Shown: one piece after another, positions 17,677 through 27,542 of the stretch
How positions within the stretch are numbered: position 1 is the stretch's first letter
How the letters are laid out: each line of letters begins with the position of its first letter
Assembly (NCBI RefSeq): GCF_040812395.1
Contig: NZ_JBFNXH010000001.1
Coordinates: 1 to 64,000, forward strand
Length of the DNA stretch: 64,000 nucleotides
Reading direction: 5' to 3'
Origin: Paenibacillus_E sp040812395
GTDB taxonomy: Bacteria > Bacillota > Bacilli > Paenibacillales > NBRC-103111
The notes under the pieces: generated by a model
Seen by the model: the letters and a program-made list of their open reading frames with translations, nothing else
The model's database searches: none
Told to the model about the DNA's origin: nothing
Made by a program: the position numbers and the translations under genes

Positions 17677-20600
17677 TTAAATGGTAGACATTGAAAGTGA
17701 CCGAAGTTCGTTTATTTTAACTTCCGAGTTCGTAACCGCTTGTCTGATCATTGTGATAAATTCGTTTTGAATCTGTTTGACTGTGGAACCATCATAAACA
17801 TTTGCATTGTATAGCATGATCACTTTCATCTTGTCGTGGGGCTTTACGATCAAAGTAAAATCAAAGCTATTGTGTTCTGCACACTCGACATTCATAATTT
17901 CAAGTGGATTTTGGCCATTTTTGCCCAAGTCCTCCATTTGCTCTTCTACAGGGAAATTTTGATAGACAACAACATGGTTAATCAATGTTTGTTTTTGCTC
18001 GGTTAGATTTTGGATATCATATAACGAATACGTATCGAATGGATGAGATTCGACAGCTTGTGCTTGGCTTCTTTTCATTAATGATAGAAAGGATTCTTCG
18101 CCGCTTGATTGAATACGAACAGGGATTGCATTTATAAATAATCCAATCATACTTTCTATACCGGGAATAACCGGCGGTCTTCCTGATACGACACTTCCGA
18201 AGACAACATCGCTGCTTTCATTATATTGCTGTAATAAAACTCCCCAAGCTGTTTGTACTAGCGTGTGCATGGTAACCTGATTCTGCTCCGCTACCTGTTT
18301 CATTTGCTGGATGAGTTCATCATCCAAATAACTGTACAGAGATTGTGAATTTTGTCTTTCATTCCTTGCTTTGATTTTTTCTCCAGGCAATTTCGTTTGT
18401 TCTTTATAGCCTTCCAAGTATTGTTTCCAGTATTGTATAGCCCCTTCGCTGCTTTGTTGTTCTAACCATTCGATAAATTGACTATACGGTGTAAGCAACG
18501 GCATTACAGGTTTTCTTTGCTCCCTGATCGCAAAATAGTTTTCAAAAATTTCTTTGCTTACCAGAGACATGCACCAACCATCCATTAACGTATGATGAAA
18601 ACTCCATATGACACGGTATTCATCATTTTTTGTTCGTAACACTGTCATTCGAATTAATGAATCTTGTTGCAAGTCAAATCCCCTTGCCTTATTTTGCTGG
18701 ATATACGCGTTAACGTACGCCTCGCGTTGTAACTCATTTCTATCGAGTAAATCTTCATAGTTAAATTCAAATTTCTTCTCCTGATACACAATTTGCAAAG
18801 GGATGTCTATGAAATCACTATAAAAATTCGTTCTTAATATAGCATGTCTTTGCATCAAATGATCCAAGCTCTGAGCAAAGGAGGCAACATCGAAATCCCC
18901 CCGCATATCAAACATAATTTGCACAAAATAAGCTCCCGAAACCGGATTTCGGATACTTTCAAAAAGCATTTCCTTCTGTAAAGGCGTTAACGAATAAATA
19001 TTTTCTATACGACCTATGTGCTTGGTTTGTTGTACTAATTGATCGAGTTGATCAATGGTCACTGTCTTGCATGAAACATCACTTGGTGTAAGTTCGCCTC
19101 TTTCCTTCGTAACACAATGTACAATCACTTCTTGAAGACTTTTCTTAAAACAACCAGCCAACTGCTCCATCGTCTCGCGTCGATATTGTTTTCGACTATA
19201 GCTAATGGTGAGCGACAGCATGCCTTCTATGACGATCCCGTTCATATTAAGTACAAACGGCCTTTTGTTGTTATCACTTACGGATGGACCGCCAGAATAA
19301 GTTGAAAATTTAATCCCGTCACTTTCCGAACCTTCATTGACCTGTCCCATATAGTTAAAACTGATTTCAGGATTTCTCTCCAGATTGAACTCTCTGTGAA
19401 AATGTGACAAATACCTTAAAATCCCGTAACCAACCCCTTTGTTTGGTATTTGGCGTAATCCTTCCTTAACTGTCTTAATTCTCTTCGATACATCTATGCC
19501 GGTTTTCATTGGAAGGATCACAGGGTACATACTCGTAAACCATCCGACTGTACGCGTGATATCCATATCCGGAATGATCTGCTCTCTCCCATGACCTTCC
19601 AGATTCACAACGACTTCTTCCCTGCCTGTCCAATCATGAATAGCCATTCCAAGCGCTGTTAGCAGGATATCATTAATTTCCGTATTATACGTATGATGGA
19701 TTTGCTTTAATAATTGCTCGGTTTCCTCGACCGTCCACTGCATGGCTATCGTTTCGCTATCTTGCCCGATCGTATAATCGCAATCATAGTCTTTAGGCAG
19801 CGGATTGGTGTCAATCTGCTCGATCCCGCTCCAATAGGCATATTCCTGCTTCATTGCAGAACTGTTTGCAAACATAGACAATTGTTCTGCCCACAGTTTA
19901 AACGAAGCCGTTTTCTGAGGAAGGACAATATCTTGACCTTTTAATAATTGATCATATCCGGTTTGAATATCCTCATACAGGATACGCCACGAAACCCCGT
20001 CTACCACTAAATGATGAATGACAATGAGCAAATGATCTCCTTCCGCGCACTGGAACAGCCCTAGTTTCATCAATGGCCCATGATGCAGGTCTATGCTTCT
20101 CTGAATTTCCTTTACTTTATTTTCAATGATAGGTATAGGTTTTTTTTCTGTTCTAAGATCAATCCTTTCAAGGCTGAATAAATCCTCCTCCTCTATCCCC
20201 TGATTCCACGCTTCATATTCGCCCCCAGACGCCTGGCGGTATACCATACGAAGAGCATCATGATGTATAACCAGCTTATTCATCACTTCACGAATAAAAC
20301 CGACCTCAAATCCTTTTTCTCGATAAAACATCATTTCCTGATTGTAGTGATGGGCATCCACCATATTCTGATCAAGAAACCAGCGTTGAACCGGTGTAAG
20401 CATCACTTGTCCCGTAACTTCCCCTTGATCAGAAATTGTAGTCACAGCTTTAACGTGTAAACTTAACTCAGCTACGGTTGGGTATGTGAAAAAATGCTTC
20501 ATTTCAACCTTATAGCCAGCTTGGAACAGCCGTGAGGAAACCTGAATACATTTGATCGAATCACCCCCGAGTTCAAAAAAATTATCAAGTATGCTAATCT

Positions 20601-23600
20601 GTTGAACGCCAAGCACAGTTTCCCAAGCAGAAGCTATGGTTTGCTCGATGACAGTTCTTGGTGCCGTATATGCTGTTCCTACTTGCATACTAACCTCTGG
20701 AGAAGGCAATGCTTTACGATCAATTTTCCCATTTGATGTTAGCGGCATTTGCTCCAGTTGAATAAAATAAGATGGAATCATATAATCAGGGAGCCCTTGA
20801 GATAATGCCATTCTCAAGTCCTTGGCTGCAAGTACGCTACTTCCTTTCCAATACGCACACATTTGCTTCGACCCATCTTTATTTTCCCGAGCAATCACCA
20901 CGGCTTCTTGAACAGCATCTATTTTCAAAAGCGCCGTTTCCACTTCGCCAAGCTCAATTCTGTAGCCCCGAATTTTCACCTGATGATCAATCCGTCCCAG
21001 ATATTCAATATTTCCATCTGGCAACCATCTCGCCGCATCTCCTGTTCTATACATTTTCCCTTCAGCAACAAAAGGATTATCGACGAATTTCTCTGCCGTT
21101 AAATCAGGACGATTTAAATAACCTCTGGCAAGCCCCTCACCTGCTACGTATAATTCTCCCTGCACGCCTATAGGTTGAATGCATTGGTTTTTATCCAAAA
21201 TATAAGTTTGCAAAGTAGGAATCGGTACGCCAATGTTACTTTTTCCTGCCTGGATTTCTACTTCTGTTATCTCTTTATAGGTAACATGAACGGTCGTTTC
21301 AGTAATCCCATACATATTAATCAACTGTGTAAGTGGATATTTGAGCCTCCAATCCTTTAATAACAAAGGACTGAGCGCCTCTCCTCCAAATATTACTTTT
21401 CTTACTTGCAACTCTCTTGCCTGATCTTTTAACTCTTCTTGAAGGAGATGATAGAAGTAAGTTGGCGTTTGATTCAATATCGTCACTTGCTCATTTATTA
21501 ACAATTGAAGGAATTTTTCAGGACTTTTTGCCGTCATTTGAGGCACGATGACTAATTTTCCGCCGTAGAGCAAGGCTCCATACATTTCCCATACGGAAAA
21601 ATCAAAACAAAAGGAATGAAACAAAGTCCATGTATCTGACGCATGGAAGTCAAATACATTTTTACTGTTGAACAATAACCGAACGACATTTTTATGTTCA
21701 ATCCACGTCCCCTTCGGTTTACCTGTCGTTCCTGAAGTATAAATCACGTAGGCTAATCCCGTTGGCGCGACGGCTATTTCCAGATTGGAATCATCTTCAT
21801 GATAAAACGCAGGATCATCCAGCAGGACAACCTTCCCTGCAAAAGAAATACGTTTTTGTAAATGGCTTTGCGACAACAATACATGTACGCCCGAATCCTC
21901 AAGCATATAGTGAATACGATCCTCCGGATATTCGGGGTCAATCGGCACATAGGCTCCGCCGGCTTTCAGAATCGCCATGATGCCAATGATCATGTCTAAC
22001 GATCGCTCCGCGATGATCCCAACTAACTGATCTGCTTGCACCCCATCGGCTTTCAACGTTCTTGCTAGTTGATTGGCTTTCTCGTTCAGTTCTTTATAGG
22101 TCAGGTGCCTATCCTCAATTACAACCGCCACTTGTTCAGGAGTTCGTAACACCTGATCTTCAAATAGCCCATGAATCGTCTTGTCCATTGGATATTCAGC
22201 CATGGAATCATTAAACACTTCTAAAATTTGCGCCTGCTCTTGTGGTGTTATGAAGGCAATTTCATGGATGCTGATTTGTGAATTTCGGATCACTTGCTCC
22301 ATAATCTGAACCAAATGACCTCGAATTCGTTCTACGCTTGCTCGATCATAGACGTTCGCATTGTAATAGAACATTAATTTCATTTCTTCGCCTGGTTTAA
22401 TAATCAGATTAAAATCATAATTTGTTTGTTCATCCGCTTCGACATTCATAATCCGAAGTGCTGTTTCCTCATGATCCCCAAACTGTTCCATAATCCCTTG
22501 TACCGGATAATTTTCAAACACCAGGATATGATCAATCAAATTTTGCTTTTGCTGTGTTATGGCTTGAATTTCATATAATGGATACGTATCGTAAGGATGA
22601 GAAGCAACAGCTTGTTCTTGGTTTCTCTTCATGACTTCAGTAAATGTTTCATTTCCCTGGGTCTGAACACGTACTGGAATTGTATTAATAAATAAGCCAA
22701 TTATGCTTTCAATTCCAATAATGGCTGCTGGTCTACCCGATACAACACTCCCGAATACAACATCCTCACTGCCATTATATTTTTGCAGCAATATGCCCCA
22801 CGCTGTCTGCAATAGCGTATTAAGCGTAACTTGATTCTGACTGGCCACTTGTGTCATCTGCCCGGTCAATTCTTTACTTAGAGTAAAAATCATATTCTCA
22901 GAACGATACTCTTCACTCTTCGCTATGGCATGTTCTTTGGGCAAAGTGGTTTGCTCGTCATAACCTTGTAAATAGTCGCTCCAGTAGGTCAACGATTTAT
23001 TATTATCTTGTCTTCCCAGCCATTCGATGTATTGATTGTAAGGGACCGCCGCCTTGTCCTCAGGTTTCCTTTGTTCTTGAATAGCAAAGTATCCGTCAAA
23101 TAACTCCTTGATAACAAGAGACAGACACCATCCATCCATCAATATATGATGATAATTCCAAATAAAACGATAAATTTGGTCACCCGTACGCAAGATCGAT
23201 ATCCGCATAAGCACATCTTGCGACAAGTCGAAGCCTTTTATTTTATCTGCTTTCGTATAGCATGCAACATACGCTTCGCGATCTTCTTCATTCATTTCAC
23301 GTAAATCTTCATAAAAAAGCCCATTCGGTTTATTCCGATATACGACTTGCAAGGGCGTATTCTTCCAATTGCTATGGAAATTAGTTCTGAACATGGAATT
23401 TCGCTGTACTAGATGATTCAAGCTTTTCGAGAAAGAGTCCATATCTAACGACCCATGAAGATCCAGCGTCGTTTGAATCACATATGCATTTGAATTGGAA
23501 TGAAGCAGGTTGTGGAAAAACATGCCGTTTTGCATAGGCGATAAAGCGTATATATTTTCGATTTCACCAATGTGCTCCGATTGCTGTACAAATTGCTCTA

Positions 23601-26600
23601 ATTCTTCTATAGCTACACCTTTTAACGAAACATCGCTTGGGGTTAATTCCGGTTTCTCTTTCGCGACGCAATGCCTAATAATGTCTTGCAGACTATCTCT
23701 AAATAAAGCAGCCAATTGAGCTATCGTTTCTTGGCGAAATTGGGTGCGGCTATAACGAAGCGAAAGCGACAATTTTCCTGCCACAATCAGACCATTTATA
23801 TCAATAAGATGATTTCTTGTCTGGTTTTCGCTTGCTGTAGTTCCGTGTGAGTACCGAGATAGCTGCATCGCACTATTTTGAATATCCTGATCAAATTGTC
23901 CGAGATAGTTAAAGCTAATTTCCGGATTCATCTTAAATTGAATATCATCCAGATTTCCAGTTAAATACCTTAAAATACCGTAACCAATACCTTTTTTCGG
24001 AATTTGTCGCAGGTTTTCTTTTATTGTCTTGATGAGGTAGGACATATTTGAGCTTGCTTCCATATTTAGTACAACAGGATACTGGCTCGTAAACCATCCT
24101 ATAGTTCGTGTGATGTCAATATTTGGTATTATCGATTCCCTTCCATGCCCCTCCAGATTTACAAGAACTTTATTTATGCCTGTCCAGTTATGAATAGACA
24201 TCCCTAATGCGGTTAGCAACAAATCATTGATTTCCGTTTTATAGGCACGGTTCGCTTGTTTTAATAGTTGTTCCGTTTCTGCTGCTGTCCATTCCAACGT
24301 TATTTCTTCACTATCTTTGACTGATGCATGTTCCTGTTCCTCATCTTTAGGTAACGGATGACAGGCTGTTTGCTCGATTTGATTCCAATATTCAAGCTCT
24401 TGCTTCATGGCTTCACTGTCCGCATACAACGCCAGTTGTTCTGCCCATAATTGAAAAGAACCTGTTTTTTGGGGGAGTTGAATCGGTTCTTCGTTACGTA
24501 ATTGTTCATATCCCATCGAGATATCTTCTATTAAAATTCGCCACGAAACTCCGTCTATGACTAAATGGTGAATTACGATCAACAGATGATCTCCATCCGC
24601 ACATTGAAACAAGGCAAGTTTCATCAGGGGTCCTTTTTGCAAATCGATACTGATTTGAATTTCATTAGCTATCTTTTCAATCTGTGGAGAAGGATCTGCG
24701 ATTTGTTTAAAATCTATCACTTCAAGGGTATATAACAGGGTATCCTCCGTCCCTTGATTCAAACCTTCATAACCACTTTCCGTTTGAGCGTATACGATAC
24801 GAAGCGCATCATGATGCTCACAAATTTTGTTGAATGCCTGGCGCAATGTGGCTTCGTGAAATCCTTCCTTCCGAACCAACATCACGGATTGATTATAGTG
24901 ATGGGCGGCCACCTTATATTGCTCAAAAAACCAATGCTGAATGGGGGTCAACATCACATTTCCAGTTATGATTCCCTGTTCTGACATCGCACTTATCGGA
25001 TGCACATATGGAATTAAACTGGCTATTGTCGGATATTTAAACAAATGTTCCATCTCGACCTGATAGCCCGCTTGATATAACCTCGAAGATACTTGAATGG
25101 ATTTAATAGAATCCCCTCCAAGTTCAAAGAAATTATCCCTGATCCCTATGTGCTCAACGCCTAATACGACTTCCCAGATGGATACAAGCTGTTGTTCCAC
25201 AATAGTTTGCGGGGCTTCGTATTCCATCCCCTTTATCCTATTTTCTTTCGGGGCAGGCAACGCTTTACGGTCGATTTTGCCATTTGCCGTAAGCGGCATC
25301 TGGTCCAGCTGTACAAAATAAGACGGGATCATGTAGTTTGGCAGCAGTTGGGATAACTCTTCCCGCAGTTTTCCTATCGTTATCGCATTCTTTCCTACCA
25401 GGTAGGCGCACAATTGCTTCGTTCCCTCTGCATCTTCTCTGGCAATGACGACGACCTCTTGAACTATATTTATTTTTAAAAGAGCCGCTTCCACTTCGCC
25501 TAGCTCAATCCGGTAACCGCGTATTTTTTCTTGATGATCGATCCTCCCTATATAGGCTATGTTTCCATCTGGCAACCACTTTGCGGAGTCACCCGTCCTG
25601 TACATTTTGGTCTCTGGAACAAACGGATCATCGACAAATTTCTCCGCCGTAAGGTCTGGCCGATTCAAGTAACCTCTAGAAAGCCCAGCTCCTGCTACGC
25701 ATAATTCTCCCTGTACGCCAATAGGCTGTAGAACGTTGTTTTCCCCTAATATATACACTTTATTATTCGCGATGGGCTTCCCGATTGAAATGTCTTGATC
25801 TCCGGAATGAATGGAAAGAACCGTTGATACGACACTATTCTCGGTTGGTCCATACTCATTGCAGATCTCGATGCGCGGATTGATTCGCTGCAATTTGTGG
25901 ATTAAGGCTGGTATGATCTTCTCTCCGGCCACGACGACATTTTTCATCGAAACCCAATCATCTGCACACACATTTTCCAATAAAATCATCAGAAAGCTAG
26001 GTGGACTTTGCATATGCGTGATTCCCTGTTTCTTGACGATTGTGTTAATGGCTACAGCATCTTTGCATTGTTGTTGATTTAACACATATACCGTTGATCC
26101 CGAACTAAGGGGGCCAAAAAAATGGGTAATAAACGAATCAAAAACAAATGGATTCAGCATCAATACCCGGTCTTCTCCAGAAAATCTGTAAAACTCCGAT
26201 TTCCATTGGATGGAATTCACAATGCTGCCGTGTTCGATCATAACCCCTTTAGGTTTCCCGGTAGTTCCCGATGTATAGATGACATAAGCCAAGTCCTGCG
26301 GGCTCGTTGCGGGCTCCAAGTTCAAATCATTGTTTTCGTAACTGTTGTCATCGTCGATAAGGATGCATGTCCCTGCAAAGGATACTCGATTCTGTAAATG
26401 ACTTTGCAGGAACAAGCATGTCACATTCGAATCCGCTAGCGTAAAATGAATACGTTCTTCCGGGTATTCCGGATCTAAGGGAACATAAGCTCCTCCGGCT
26501 TTTAAAATACCAAACAATCCTATGACCATCTCTAAGGAACGTTCTGCCATAATGCCTACTAACTGACCAGCTTGTACCCCCTTAGATCGGAGCGTTCTGG

Positions 26601-27498
26601 CCAGATGATTTGCTTGTTGATTTAATTCTTTGTACGTTAGTGACTGACTGTCAAATACCACAGCTATGTGATCCGGCGTTCGTTCCACCTGTTCTTCAAA
26701 TAATTGATGCAGCGTTTTATTCTGTGGATACCCCACCGCCGTATCGTTGAATTCAACTAACAGCTTATTTCTATGGATCTCGGAAAGAATTCCCACTTTA
26801 CTGATCTCCAGATCAGGTTGATTTAAGGCGACAGAAAAGAATTGGTCCAGATGTTCCATCACTTGAACCATAAAATTATGCTCATAACGATCTTCATCAT
26901 AAAATAACTTCAAGTTAATGAAATTATTTTCCAGCGAGAAATGAAAAATGGTGTCTGCATGTACGTCATTTTCATAATCGAATGAATGAAGTTCGTGTAA
27001 AGAAACAATGGTATCGATAATAGGCAAATGATTTGAATCATATTGGATATCCAAACGTTCAACCATTTTTCTAAAAGGGATTCGTTGATGTTGAATGGCT
27101 TCGCTTAAGCCTGATTTCACTTGATTAAATAAAGATTTGAATGAACTTTCACTATCTATTTGATTTTTTAATATTAAAAATTTATTAGAAAGCGAAAGGT
27201 TGCTATTCTTCTCCTCCATGGTTGGAGTCCCAATGATGATAGTGTTCTCACCCGTATATTTATGAAGCAGAGCATGAATTCCAGTTAATAAAAGGGCATA
27301 AATCGCCATATTTGAGTGCTTGGATATCGACTTGATTTTTTGTGAAACTTCGAATGATAAAGGTTTATAAATAAAATGGTGATTATTCGTATCACCTGCA
27401 TGTTTAACAGTCGTTCTATAAGAAGGCAAATGAGTAAGACCATCTTCTGCTTCGAACTGTTCTGCCCAAAAAGATTCTTGCTCTCTAAAAACTGACAT
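17677..27498 (-). CDS. Non-ribosomal peptide synthetase, two epimerising modules, ends in a condensation domain
   Basis: A 3273-residue synthetase. Domains by residue: C-terminal half of a condensation domain without HHxxxDG (1-265); A (270-760); PCP with phosphopantetheine Ser797 in GGDS; E (840-1290, HHLVIDG, EGHGRE); C (1320-1745, HHILMDG); A (1770-2240); PCP with Ser2314; E (2355-2800, HHLVVDG); C (2825-3273, HHTLMDG), where the protein ends. The binding-pocket residues read by eye are DSTQVAEVV for the first A domain, not assignable but partly like the His and Tyr codes, and DFWNIGMVH for the second, which is the threonine code. Both residues should be delivered in D form. No acceptor module or thioesterase follows. 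It lies 44 nt behind the 3983-aa synthase and is surely co-transcribed with it. Confidence 0.93.
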   Translation of the reverse strand: MSVFREQESFWAEQFEAEDGLTHLPSYRTTVKHAGDTNNHHFIYKPLSFEVSQKIKSISKHSNMAIYALLLTGIHALLHKYTGENTIIIGTPTMEEKNSNLSLSNKFLILKNQIDSESSFKSLFNQVKSGLSEAIQHQRIPFRKMVERLDIQYDSNHLPIIDTIVSLHELHSFDYENDVHADTIFHFSLENNFINLKLFYDEDRYEHNFMVQVMEHLDQFFSVALNQPDLEISKVGILSEIHRNKLLVEFNDTAVGYPQNKTLHQLFEEQVERTPDHIAVVFDSQSLTYKELNQQANHLARTLRSKGVQAGQLVGIMAERSLEMVIGLFGILKAGGAYVPLDPEYPEERIHFTLADSNVTCLFLQSHLQNRVSFAGTCILIDDDNSYENNDLNLEPATSPQDLAYVIYTSGTTGKPKGVMIEHGSIVNSIQWKSEFYRFSGEDRVLMLNPFVFDSFITHFFGPLSSGSTVYVLNQQQCKDAVAINTIVKKQGITHMQSPPSFLMILLENVCADDWVSMKNVVVAGEKIIPALIHKLQRINPRIEICNEYGPTENSVVSTVLSIHSGDQDISIGKPIANNKVYILGENNVLQPIGVQGELCVAGAGLSRGYLNRPDLTAEKFVDDPFVPETKMYRTGDSAKWLPDGNIAYIGRIDHQEKIRGYRIELGEVEAALLKINIVQEVVVIAREDAEGTKQLCAYLVGKNAITIGKLREELSQLLPNYMIPSYFVQLDQMPLTANGKIDRKALPAPKENRIKGMEYEAPQTIVEQQLVSIWEVVLGVEHIGIRDNFFELGGDSIKSIQVSSRLYQAGYQVEMEHLFKYPTIASLIPYVHPISAMSEQGIITGNVMLTPIQHWFFEQYKVAAHHYNQSVMLVRKEGFHEATLRQAFNKICEHHDALRIVYAQTESGYEGLNQGTEDTLLYTLEVIDFKQIADPSPQIEKIANEIQISIDLQKGPLMKLALFQCADGDHLLIVIHHLVIDGVSWRILIEDISMGYEQLRNEEPIQLPQKTGSFQLWAEQLALYADSEAMKQELEYWNQIEQTACHPLPKDEEQEHASVKDSEEITLEWTAAETEQLLKQANRAYKTEINDLLLTALGMSIHNWTGINKVLVNLEGHGRESIIPNIDITRTIGWFTSQYPVVLNMEASSNMSYLIKTIKENLRQIPKKGIGYGILRYLTGNLDDIQFKMNPEISFNYLGQFDQDIQNSAMQLSRYSHGTTASENQTRNHLIDINGLIVAGKLSLSLRYSRTQFRQETIAQLAALFRDSLQDIIRHCVAKEKPELTPSDVSLKGVAIEELEQFVQQSEHIGEIENIYALSPMQNGMFFHNLLHSNSNAYVIQTTLDLHGSLDMDSFSKSLNHLVQRNSMFRTNFHSNWKNTPLQVVYRNKPNGLFYEDLREMNEEDREAYVACYTKADKIKGFDLSQDVLMRISILRTGDQIYRFIWNYHHILMDGWCLSLVIKELFDGYFAIQEQRKPEDKAAVPYNQYIEWLGRQDNNKSLTYWSDYLQGYDEQTTLPKEHAIAKSEEYRSENMIFTLSKELTGQMTQVASQNQVTLNTLLQTAWGILLQKYNGSEDVVFGSVVSGRPAAIIGIESIIGLFINTIPVRVQTQGNETFTEVMKRNQEQAVASHPYDTYPLYEIQAITQQKQNLIDHILVFENYPVQGIMEQFGDHEETALRIMNVEADEQTNYDFNLIIKPGEEMKLMFYYNANVYDRASVERIRGHLVQIMEQVIRNSQISIHEIAFITPQEQAQILEVFNDSMAEYPMDKTIHGLFEDQVLRTPEQVAVVIEDRHLTYKELNEKANQLARTLKADGVQADQLVGIIAERSLDMIIGIMAILKAGGAYVPIDPEYPEDRIHYMLEDSGVHVLLSQSHLQKRISFAGKVVLLDDPAFYHEDDSNLEIAVAPTGLAYVIYTSGTTGKPKGTWIEHKNVVRLLFNSKNVFDFHASDTWTLFHSFCFDFSVWEMYGALLYGGKLVIVPQMTAKSPEKFLQLLINEQVTILNQTPTYFYHLLQEELKDQARELQVRKVIFGGEALSPLLLKDWRLKYPLTQLINMYGITETTVHVTYKEITEVEIQAGKSNIGVPIPTLQTYILDKNQCIQPIGVQGELYVAGEGLARGYLNRPDLTAEKFVDNPFVAEGKMYRTGDAARWLPDGNIEYLGRIDHQVKIRGYRIELGEVETALLKIDAVQEAVVIARENKDGSKQMCAYWKGSSVLAAKDLRMALSQGLPDYMIPSYFIQLEQMPLTSNGKIDRKALPSPEVSMQVGTAYTAPRTVIEQTIASAWETVLGVQQISILDNFFELGGDSIKCIQVSSRLFQAGYKVEMKHFFTYPTVAELSLHVKAVTTISDQGEVTGQVMLTPVQRWFLDQNMVDAHHYNQEMMFYREKGFEVGFIREVMNKLVIHHDALRMVYRQASGGEYEAWNQGIEEEDLFSLERIDLRTEKKPIPIIENKVKEIQRSIDLHHGPLMKLGLFQCAEGDHLLIVIHHLVVDGVSWRILYEDIQTGYDQLLKGQDIVLPQKTASFKLWAEQLSMFANSSAMKQEYAYWSGIEQIDTNPLPKDYDCDYTIGQDSETIAMQWTVEETEQLLKQIHHTYNTEINDILLTALGMAIHDWTGREEVVVNLEGHGREQIIPDMDITRTVGWFTSMYPVILPMKTGIDVSKRIKTVKEGLRQIPNKGVGYGILRYLSHFHREFNLERNPEISFNYMGQVNEGSESDGIKFSTYSGGPSVSDNNKRPFVLNMNGIVIEGMLSLTISYSRKQYRRETMEQLAGCFKKSLQEVIVHCVTKERGELTPSDVSCKTVTIDQLDQLVQQTKHIGRIENIYSLTPLQKEMLFESIRNPVSGAYFVQIMFDMRGDFDVASFAQSLDHLMQRHAILRTNFYSDFIDIPLQIVYQEKKFEFNYEDLLDRNELQREAYVNAYIQQNKARGFDLQQDSLIRMTVLRTKNDEYRVIWSFHHTLMDGWCMSLVSKEIFENYFAIREQRKPVMPLLTPYSQFIEWLEQQSSEGAIQYWKQYLEGYKEQTKLPGEKIKARNERQNSQSLYSYLDDELIQQMKQVAEQNQVTMHTLVQTAWGVLLQQYNESSDVVFGSVVSGRPPVIPGIESMIGLFINAIPVRIQSSGEESFLSLMKRSQAQAVESHPFDTYSLYDIQNLTEQKQTLINHVVVYQNFPVEEQMEDLGKNGQNPLEIMNVECAEHNSFDFTLIVKPHDKMKVIMLYNANVYDGSTVKQIQNEFITMIRQAVTNSEVKINELRSLSMSTI

Positions 27499-27542
27499 AT
27501 AGCACCCCGATTTTCAATAAAATAACAACACTGTAAGAACCA

